The notes beneath the pieces are model-generated. The model was not told where the DNA came from. It did not search any database and saw only the letters and a list, made by a program, of their open reading frames with translations. 64,000 bases of DNA from Rhizopus sp. PT2906 (Eukaryota > Mucoromycota > Mucoromycetes > Mucorales > Rhizopodaceae). Made by a program: the position numbers and the translations under genes. Position 1 is the stretch's first letter; every line of letters begins with the position of its first letter. This document shows positions 54,810-64,000 of this stretch, piece after piece. The stretch spans positions 62,001 through 126,000 of the forward strand of contig JAMYHX010000022.1 of assembly GCA_025529335.1 (NCBI GenBank). Direction: 5' to 3'.

Positions 54810-55910
54810 ATGACTATTCAATCTCTCTTCAGTCCAATCAAGGTTGGCAGACATGTACTTCAACACCGTGTTGTCTTGGCTCCCTTAACTCGTACAAGAG
54901 CTACTCTCGAAGCTGTCCCCAACGATCTCCTTGTTGAATATTACAAGCAAAGAGCAAGTAACGGTGGTCTCTTGATCACAGAGGCTACCTTCATTGATCG
55001 TCTCGCAGGCGGATACATTCAAGTTCCTGGTATCTACAACAAAGAACAAATCGAAGGCTGGAAAAAGGTGACAGATGCTGTTCACGAAAAGGGTGCTGTC
55101 ATTTACTTACAATTATGGCATATTGGACGTGCTGGCTCTCGCAAATTGAATCCCAATGGTGAGCAACCTGTTTCTGCCTCCGACATCCCTATTAAAGGCG
55201 TCAACTACTTTGGTGGCGGTGGCGAATACGACGTACCACACGCTTTGACTGTGCCTGAGATCAAGGAATGGGTCCAAAAGTATCGCCAAGCTGCCTTGAA
55301 CGCAATTGAAGCTGGTTTTGACGGTGTCGAAATCCATGGTGCTAATGGTTATCTCATTGACCAATTCATCAACTCCAACAGCAACAAGCGTACTGACGAA
55401 TATGGTGGAAGCATCGAGAACCGTGCTCGCTTTGCTCTTGAAGTGGTTGATGCTATTGCTGACGCTATTGGTGATGATCGTACCGCCATTCGTTTCTCAC
55501 CTGGTGGATCTTTCCAAGATATGGGAGATGACACCGTTGTTGAAACCTGGAGCTACTTGACCTCTCAACTTCAAAAGAACCACCCTAACTTGGCCTATCT
55601 TCACTTTATCCAAGCTCGTGCCAACATTCAAGGCGATGACAACACACTTATTGAAGATACATTAGAACCTTATCGCAAGATCTGGAAGGGTCCTTTTATC
55701 GCCTCTAGTGGTTACTCCACTGCTCCTGAAAAGGCTATCGATTATGCTCAAAAGCATGGAAGTCTGATCTCTTTTGGTCGTGCTTTCATTGCAAACCCTG
55801 ATCTTCCAGAGCGTCTTCGTAACAATTGGCCATTGAACAAATATGATAGATCCACATTTTACACTCATGATCCTGAAGGCTACATAGACTATCCTTTCTA
55901 CAAGGCTTAA
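54810..55910 (+). CDS. NADPH dehydrogenase, Old Yellow Enzyme family
   Basis: FMN-dependent ene-reductase that reduces activated C=C bonds of enals/enones with NADPH. Intronless, 366 residues; full TIM barrel. Evidence: SLFSPIKVGRHVLQHRVVLA with PLTRTRA (FMN-binding Thr), LLITEATFIDRLAGGY, YLQLWHIGRAG, then the substrate pair in VEIHGANGYLIDQFINSNSN (His and Asn of HGAN) followed by KRTDEYGGSIENRARFALEV. IRFSPGGSFQDMGDD and the FMN phosphate loops FIASSGYS and SFGRAFIANPDL complete it. The lack of introns is unusual in this window; codon choice looks more C-rich at third positions (for example repeated AAC, CTC, GGC), consistent with high expression. A strong TATA box precedes it. Cytosolic. 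Confidence 0.95.
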   Translation: MTIQSLFSPIKVGRHVLQHRVVLAPLTRTRATLEAVPNDLLVEYYKQRASNGGLLITEATFIDRLAGGYIQVPGIYNKEQIEGWKKVTDAVHEKGAVIYLQLWHIGRAGSRKLNPNGEQPVSASDIPIKGVNYFGGGGEYDVPHALTVPEIKEWVQKYRQAALNAIEAGFDGVEIHGANGYLIDQFINSNSNKRTDEYGGSIENRARFALEVVDAIADAIGDDRTAIRFSPGGSFQDMGDDTVVETWSYLTSQLQKNHPNLAYLHFIQARANIQGDDNTLIEDTLEPYRKIWKGPFIASSGYSTAPEKAIDYAQKHGSLISFGRAFIANPDLPERLRNNWPLNKYDRSTFYTHDPEGYIDYPFYKA

Positions 55911-56332
55911 TTTCTTTTACATATACATATATATTGCATTAGACTCCCATCATTCAGCTTTCAATCATTCTACGAATCTTGTAATAATAAAGATATCTTA
56001 TACCGTTTTAAATTATATGGTCATGTCCTTGTCTTCTATGATGTCTTTAAAGAACCTGTCCTGATAAGAAAAAGAGAGAAAGAGGAATGACTGCCAAAGA
56101 ATGGTCCGGAGGTCCGGTGAGCAGTTTCGTGTTCAACATTTTTTATTTTACTACCCAAGGACGACTTTTTTTTTCTTTTCTTCTTCCTTTTCCCCTCTTT
56201 TTTCTTCTTCTTGACATTAACTTGTTCTATTGTACATAAACTTATTTAACTCTTTTTATTATACATAAAAGGAATCGTTACTCTTAGACTGTAAAATAGT
56301 CAGCTTCTCTATTTGAATCACACACACTGCCA
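55911..56332. other. Intergenic between Old Yellow Enzyme and TRA1
   Basis: No gene seen. A T/C-rich tract (about 56166-56210) precedes the TRA1 start and is probably part of its promoter. Confidence 0.5.
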
Positions 56333-59300
56333 ATGACTACTTTACAAATCTATGCTCACAGACTAAGCGATCCTGATCTAGGTATTGTTATAATAAAAAC
56401 AAAAAGATATATCAATGATTTATATATGTATTTCTGTGTTATTTATCTTATTTATATTAGCAATTGGCTTGAAAGTTACTATTGCGAACGAATTAAGAGA
56501 TCAAGTAGAAGTATTCCAGACTTCAGAATATCCCAAGTTTTTATCAACACTTTTACCTCTTTTTCTCGACATTTTACAAAATGAACAACCTGTATTTATA
56601 AGCAATGCACCAGAACAAGTAAATGTCTTGATTAGTTCCTTACATTGTCCTCACCTCTTTTGTAGAAATTGCGAAATATCATTTTAGAAATTATATACCG
56701 ATTACCACAGACAGAGGCACTAAAAGAATACGTCCCAGAATTATGCAGAACGTTAATGAAGATTTTACGCGTGGAAAATGAAGATAATGCAGTTGTTTGC
56801 GTAAAGATTATAATAGACTTGCATCGCTCGTTCCGTCAAGTACTTGAAGATCAAGTTCAGCCATTTTTAGACATTGTTCAAGAGATATTTCAAAATATGG
56901 AAACAACAGTAAAGGAAGCATTTGATAATCCTGACCAAGCATCAACTGTAATGCTTAAATACTATTCAGTATACACAGATACTAACAACTGAGATTAGCC
57001 TTTTTCTATCGCATCACCAAGACCAATGTCACCTGCAGCCGATGTTCCTGATGCTCCGTCAAAAATATTACCAAAGAGTATGTTTAGTTTCAAGGTGCTG
57101 ACTGAATGTCCAATCATCGTTGTATTACTCTTTCAGTCTTATAGACGGTCAGCTGCTGAAAATATCATGAAATTTGTTCCATTGATATTTCAGGTATATC
57201 AGCCATATATCAAAATGATTAATATATAATAACGTGTTATCTAGACACTGTCTCTACAAGCAAAGCCTCAAATGGAAGCCGCCGCAGCAGCAGCAGCCAA
57301 AGGCGAGCTTTTCATTGGTGTCAGTCCAGCTATCAAACAAAAGAGTCTATACAATGAATTTATCGTAGCTCAAGTGAAAACGATGTCATTTTTAGCTTAC
57401 ATACTAAGAAGCTATACAAACTTGCTGAGACCATATCATGATCAGATTCCAGAATTTGTCCTTCGTTTGCTAAGAGAATGTCCCCCAGAATCATCAGCTA
57501 CAAGAAAGGAACTTTTAGTCGCCACACGTCATATTCTTTCAACTGATTTCAGAGCAGACTTTGTACCTAAAATCGATCTACTCTTAAATGAGAGCGTTTT
57601 GATCGGAACTGGTGTTACAGCGCATGATACACTAAGGTAAGATCGTATGAGCTGGAGAGGGAAAGAGGGTATTAAATTTATGTATTAGACCACTCGCATA
57701 CAGTATGCTTGCAGATTTAGTACATCATATCCGAACAGAATTATCACCAGTTCAAATATCTCGTACAATCTACATTTATTCGCGTAATTTGCATGATCCA
57801 ACGTTAGCACCTAGCATACAGACAATGTGCGGCAAACTATTACTAAATCTTATTGATTGTATCATGAGGATCGAAGATAAGAGTCAAGGAAGAGCACTTT
57901 TAATGCGAATCTTGGACGCATTTGCCAACAAATTTGAAGCATTGAATATTCAGTTTAGCACTTGCATTAAACAGTACAAGAAGAAAAAGCAAGGTCAAGA
58001 TGACTCGACAGCATCTCCCATGGAAAAAGACGACCCTAATAATATGGAATTTGACTTTGACCGAGCAAGGTCTATTCATACCGGCGTGTATATCCCAGAA
58101 GCTGCGCAGGATGGAATCAAAGATGGAAGATTCTTATTCAAAAACTTGGCCATTGGCTTAAAGCCCTTATTTATTGGACTTCGACATTGTAATCCACCGC
58201 CACCAGCGGGCCAGGACGTGCCCGGTTATTCATCATTTGCAAGGGACTTTTCATATGAAGAAATTCAGCTCTTTGTGCGATTATTTAGAGAGGGACTAAA
58301 ATGCTTTGAATATTACAACGTCGACAATTACGGAAGTGACGGCTCTCTTCCTGACTATTCACCACCAGAAGAGGAAAAAACCAAGGACAATTGGACGATA
58401 GGAGCAATCGAGAGCTGCTTAAAACTTACAGTTCAACCAAATGGAGAAAAAGAAGTGTTGGACACATTCCCTATCGTGTTTACGATACTGGAGCCTGCTG
58501 TCTTTCAGGAACTGTTTGCCTCTCAAATCGATTTCTTTTTTGAAAGAATGTTGATCAATCCTTCCTTGCTCCATTTATCACAGTTTTTCTTAGTCAATGA
58601 GATTACAACACAAGGATTTGCTGGCATCCTTTTGAAGTTTTTGGTCGACAAAATACAAGAACTGGGCGAAGGAGATCTCCATTACTCTGCAGTGATGCTT
58701 TATTTATTCAGATTGACATTTATGGCAGTGAATGTATTCCCGGATTCCAATGAAGCAATACTGCAACCTTACTTGGCAAACTTGGTCATGTCATGCTTCA
58801 AACTAGCAGCAAAGGCTAAAGAGCCTGCAAATTACTTTTTGCTATTAAGATCTCTTTTCAAGAGCATAGGCGGCGGTCGCTTCGAGCTACTCTATAAAGA
58901 AGTATCACCACTGCTTCAAGCCATTCTGGAGAATCTTAATGCGCTGATTTCTCTTGCACACAGAACTGAAATGCGCAATCTATTTGTAGAACTCTGTTTA
59001 GCTGTTCCTGTGCGACTTAGTACACTACTGCCTTATCTGCCTTTCTTGATGCGCCCACTTGTTACCGCTCTGCAAGCTGATCAGGATCTTGTCTCTCAAG
59101 GTTTACGAACAATGGAATTATGTAATGATAATCTAAATCCCGAGTTCTTGGATCATATTATGGCGCCTGTCATGACAGAGCTCATGGATGCTCTATGGAA
59201 GCATCTGAAGCCACTCCCTTATAACCAGCAGCACAGTCATGCAGCAATGAGAATCCTTGGCAAACTGGGTGGACGCAATCGTCGAATGTTGAAGAGTCCT

Positions 59301-62300
59301 CCTAAATTAGGATTCAATGCGCGTATCGAAAGTGGTGTTACAGTCGAGGTTATGTTTGAGCATGATTTAACACCTCATACACTATCTTTGGATAAATGTT
59401 TGGAAGTAGCTATCAATTCGCTTAGGTCACATGATATAGAGATGGCTTACAGAAAGCATGCTTACAATTTTCTAAAGACACAGCTTATCTTAATGCTGGA
59501 GCTTGCAGAGGGTCCAGACACTTTGGTCAACTCACTATATCGAAGAGTAAAAGAGCAGTTTATTGAAAGATCGGATGAAGATACTGCGTCGTCATCACAA
59601 ACAACTGTCTCTGGAACATCAGCCTCAACTTCAGCGGGTCAATCTGCTGCTGATCCTCGAAGAACCTCTGTTGATGAAGGCAACTCTGTGGTTGGCAATA
59701 CTTTAGCTGTCAATGGCATGACACCAAAGCGTCTTGCCGGTAACGGATATACTAAATACTTTTCCAAACGGGCTGCACAAGAAGAGGCTCTTCGTCCTAT
59801 ATTGGTATCAATTATGAAAGCGTCTACTATTGAAGAATTATCTGATGACGCGTGGTCGTTCTTCCTCAACATTTGCCGTCACTTCATTCTATTGCATATT
59901 GGTGAAGCAATCGAAGCCAGAGAAAACGGACGAAAGCCATTGGCTAATATGATGGATGAAAGATTATCTGCTCAACATCTTAATACCACTATTCTTGTAG
60001 AAGCTATTGTTGAAGCGATATCTGCATCAGAGATACAACTTCGCAGACGTGGAGAAGAGGCTCTTCAAGCATGTTTTGATGTTGCTGCTACTGTGCTTAG
60101 TTCAAAGGTTGATCAATTACCCATCTTTCGCGTCTTTGCCTCCCATTTTTGCTCGTCTTGCTATAAGCCAGAGTGGTATAGAAAGCGCGGTGGATGTCTT
60201 GGTATCTCATACATGACATCTCAGCTTGATTTGGGTACAAAATGGATGCGTGAACATGAACTTGATTTTATTCGATCGCTTTTGTTTGTACTGAAAGATG
60301 CTGCACCGGAGATGGCAAATATCAATACAGAAGAAGCAACACAGACACTGTCACATGTTCTTAAAGTTTGCAACGGACCGGAAGATGGCGAATCTGCAGA
60401 AGCACAGCAAAAATTCCAGAATTTGATCGCTCTTTTACTTAGCGAACTATCAAACTCGAACAGCGTTGTGCGTGAGACAATCCAATCATCACTCCAGCTT
60501 CTTGCCGACTTAACTGGAAATGAAGTTACCGAACTATTAGCGCCTGTTCGTGAACGACTAGTTGCTCCTATTTTTGCAAAGCCTTTGCGAGCATTACCCT
60601 TTGCTATGCAAATCGGGCACATCGACGCAATTACATACTGCTTAACCTTGCGTCCACCGTTCCTTGAATTCAATGACGAGTTAACGAGATTGCTACAGGA
60701 AGCACTAGCATTAGCTGACGCTGAAGATCAGGCCCTTGCAAGCCGAAGTGCACAATACAAGAATACAGCGTCTTTGGAGAACTTGCGTATTGTCTGTATC
60801 AAGCTTTTATCTGCCGCACTTGCTTGCTCTGATTTTTCAAGTCAAAGACAAGCTCATACAAGAGCACGCATTATTCAAGTATTTTTCAAGTCTTTATATT
60901 CCAAATCTGTGGAAGTTGTCGAAACCGCTCATCGAGGCTTACAACAGGTTTTATCTCAACATACAAAGCTTCCACAGGAGTTATTACGACAAGGCCTTAG
61001 ACCAATTCTTACGACCTTATCAAATCACAAGACTTTAAGCGTTGCTGGATTAGAAGGATTAGCTCGTTTACTAGAGTTGTTGACAAATTATTTCAAAGTA
61101 GAGATTGGAAAAAAATTGCTTGATCATCTAAAGCAGTGGGCAGAGCCAAAGGTGCTTCAGGAGGCAGTAGGAAAACCTGTTCATGAAAACCATGAAATCA
61201 AGATTATTGTGGCAATTTTGAACATATTTCACCTCTTACCAGCAGCTGCTTACATCTTCCTTGATGAACTGGTTACTGTAGTGCTTGAAATGGAAGGGCA
61301 TATACGAAGATCGGTTTCTAGTCCGTTCCGACCCAACTTGATTAAATATCTAAATCGTTACCCAGTTGAAACGGTCAACTATTTCTTTGAAAAGTTAGAT
61401 GACGTTCGCTACTTCCAGCTGTTTGTTGATATACTCAATACTGAATCTGCTTCAAGGCTCCGGGATGAAGTTGCCAACAAAACTTCCGAACTAGTTAGCA
61501 AAACGTTCAAGCATGAGTCGAATAGTAATGGTACGCTTCCTTACAATGGCGTTGTTATAGTTCAATCGTTGTTTAACTATGACTCGAACTACCTTACTGA
61601 GCATGATGAAGTCCTTACTTGCATACGCGAATTCTGGCATTCTCAAGAAAAGATTTTATTGGAACAGCAGCACAAGGAAGAGGATAAGGAAACTATAGCT
61701 ATTGCTCGACGATTACTGACCATGTCAAAAATATTCGTCAGCTATTTAAGGCAGAATCTGAATAATATTGATCTTATTTTTGATCTGGTTAGCCTTTATG
61801 CTCAAAAGGCTGTCTTGGAGCTCTCATTTCTGCAAAAGTTCTTTTTGGAAGATGTTGCATTAAAAGCGTCACCTGCTATTAAAAGGGGCCTCTTGGAGAA
61901 ATTCCTTCAGAAGCTTACAGACAGGAACGTGTCCTCATATTTGAAAATTATGCTAATTCGTCAAGTTATCAACCCTGCAATACTTGCCACATTCGCTGTA
62001 AAGAATGACGATTACATGCAAATATTTGATTCTGCCATAATGGAACAATTAGACCGAAAGGTTTGGGCTAACTTGACAATGGGAACTAATGACGACAATC
62101 AGTACATCGAAGACTCCCTTTGTATAGAATTGCTACAATTAACTGCTACAATGGTCCAATATGCCCCTCAGTTGCTTGCGGATAGACGAAAGGAAGTCAT
62201 TAAGTTTGGCTGGAACTTTTTGCGTTTGGAGGATGCCACAATCAAACAGGCTGCCTATGTGTTGATCTCTCACTTCATAGCTGCTTACGAAACGCCAAAC

Positions 62301-64000
62301 AAGATCACTATCCAGATCTATGCAGCTCTTTTAAGAGCACACTCTTCAGAAGCTCGCATCTTGGTTAAGCAAGGTCTTGATATCATTGCTTCCGTCCTGC
62401 CACAGCGTTTACCTATTCAAAACAATGAACGTGTGCCTACCTGGATCCGATTGACAAGAAAAGTAGTAGTCGAAGACACGCATAGTATATCCCAAATGGT
62501 TAATGTATATCAGCTACTTATCAGACACTCAGACTTGTTCTTCGAGTACCGTGAGCACTTTTTACCTCAGATAGTTAATACTCTACCTAAGCTTGGACTG
62601 CTTCAAAATGCTACTCCAGAACATAAGCTATTGACTGTGGAATTGGCTGAATTGATCATCAAGTGGGAAAAGAAGCGAATTTCTCTCCAAGCGTCTATTG
62701 AGGAAGCTTCAACGTCATCTTCAGGCAAGCGTAAGTTAGAATCAGATGGTGCATCTGAATCACCCACAAAGAAGATGCAAGTCGAAAGTTCATCTGGTAA
62801 TATTGAAGGGGTTGCATCATCACCTATGGATAGTGGAAGATCAACCACAGTGAAAAACACAAGTGAAGTAGATAAAGAATATGCACCAAGTCTGGTTCTA
62901 CGAGAAAATGTTATTGGATACCTTGTTCGCCTTTCTTGTGGAGTTTATAATCCGAATGACATGATGCAAAAACGACTTGTTTCAAGGACAATCGAGCTTG
63001 TCAAGTCCTTGCTATCTCCTGACTTATGGCCGGACGTACATATTCGATTAAATCACCTGGAACGTCCGCTTATGTTTAGGGAAGTGAATGAGCTAATTGC
63101 TCCAAGTGTTTGCAGTGCTCTGGAAATACTGAATGCGGACATAGCTCATCGTTCAACTGAATGGTTTATTGCGAATATGGCACAGTTACATCGATTGTTA
63201 GAGGGTAGCATTAGAACAGAGAACTCACGAATTCAGAATGCGCTGTATCCCGTTTTGATTCGTATCATGGAAGCTATACATGAGTACAACCTTTCATTGA
63301 AAGCCTCTAGCACTTCAAACGAAACTAGCAGCAGCAATCAAATATCCAAGCCAAACGATGAAACAAAGGCACCTGAAGCTCAGAATGTCGAGATGTCTGC
63401 AAATACTGAAATCACGGCTGATGATTCAAATATAGCATCTATGGACGTTGACCAAACCACGACAATAAATACTGAAAAAATGGAAGAACCTAAAAAAAAG
63501 CTAATCGAACAGCCACCTCAAGTGATTGAGTTCATGAATTTAATCAACACAACCATTCGGGAAGGGTTAAATAGTATGTCAAACCTTTATGGTGTATTGA
63601 AGTTACTTGAAGCAGTCAGTAGCAGTGACAGCGAGTTTCTTGATCCATATATACCTGCAATTTCAAAAATGGCTCAGTTACTTACAAAAGAGCATACGTT
63701 GCCACCAGAAGAAAATGAGGAGCACCATGAAATTGACATTAACCTCTTAATCCTTGGCCTTTCACTAATGAAGAAGCGTATTGGCTATTTAGGCGACCAT
63801 CGTCTCTATTTCTTGTCCTGTTTGGTTCAATTAATGGAAAAGTCAGAAGATACTCGGCTTTTGAACAACATTCTTGATATGCTGAATGAATGGGTCATGA
63901 ATGATACTAATCCAATGCCTACAGTGAAAGAAAAAGCTGGCTTGCTTGGCAAGATGATGGCAGTCGAGGGCAAGAAGGATCCCAAGTTAATTGAAGATTT
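56333..64000 (+). CDS. TRA1: Tra1/TRRAP, PIKK-like scaffold of SAGA and NuA4 (5' part)
   Basis: Giant pseudokinase that recruits the SAGA and NuA4 acetyltransferase complexes to activators. The window holds the N-terminal HEAT region; the FAT, pseudokinase and FATC domains must lie beyond 64000. Five introns occur in the first 1.4 kb (after DPDL, SNAPEQ, QAST, LIFQ, DTLR), then one exon runs from about 57689 to the edge, roughly 2400 residues in all. Diagnostic pieces are EVFQTSEYPKFLSTLLPLFL, ILRVENEDNAVVCVKIIIDL, CPIIVVLLFQSYR, FLAYILRSYTNLLRPYHDQI, HILSTDFRADFVPKIDLLL, VQISRTIYIYSRNLHDPTLA, MRILGKLGGRNRRMLKSPPK, KRLAGNGYTKYFSKRAAQEE and YKPEWYRKRGGCLGISYM. Two Ser/Glu-rich disordered inserts (near 62690-62880 and 63300-63500) break the helical repeats. 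No frame break seen. Confidence 0.93.

Overview
The window is nuclear DNA from a filamentous fungus of the Mucoromycota, most likely the Mucorales. The DNA is AT-rich. Almost every gene is broken by introns of about 40-75 bases. The gene set is fungal (Rho1, Tra1, Nha1-type antiporter, Cet1-type RNA triphosphatase, Zn2Cys6 factor, UPF0658 membrane protein). Fanzor-, Helitron- and Tc1-like remnants also fit early-diverging fungi. I cannot name the species. Gene models were built by hand from frame continuity and splice-site phase, so exon ends are reasoned and not measured.

Layout. 1.3-12.4 kb is gene-dense: a Dpb4/POLE3 histone-fold subunit divergent from maleylacetoacetate isomerase, a WBP2-like GRAM protein, an Nrg1-like zinc-finger repressor, an Sds23-like CBS protein, a Zn2Cys6 regulator, a bZIP protein, an alpha/beta hydrolase and VPS29. 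12.4-20.5 kb is gene-poor and holds one Pcl-type cyclin among decayed pieces: a pseudogene beside a 62-base poly-T run, a Fanzor/TnpB-like remnant and a Helitron helicase fragment. 21.0-27.1 kb carries three co-oriented metabolic genes (AtuA-like, M20 amidohydrolase, propionyl/acetyl-CoA synthetase-like) that could form one catabolic route. 27.5-37.7 kb has a PP2C phosphatase, the capping triphosphatase, a second Fanzor remnant, a small multi-microexon gene, RHO1 and a 1357-residue ankyrin/coiled-coil protein.

38-41.5 kb is a second mobile-element zone: a Tc1/mariner-type transposase pseudogene, an unrecognised zinc-finger ORF set of about 1.8 kb with frame breaks, and a perfect 21-bp hairpin. 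42.9-56 kb returns to ordinary genes: a MYND protein, alanine-glyoxylate aminotransferase, a WWE-like orphan, an Na+/H+ antiporter, a UPF0658 membrane protein and an Old Yellow Enzyme. From 56.3 kb to the end runs the 5' two thirds or so of TRA1, the giant SAGA/NuA4 scaffold, cut by the window edge.

I found no intact defence system, CRISPR array or complete transposon, and no convincing rRNA or tRNA gene. The least explained items are the zinc-finger element at 39.3-41.1 kb, the two Fanzor remnants of different lineages, the AtuA/M20/CoA-ligase cluster, and very small coding exons (6, 11 and 22 bases).
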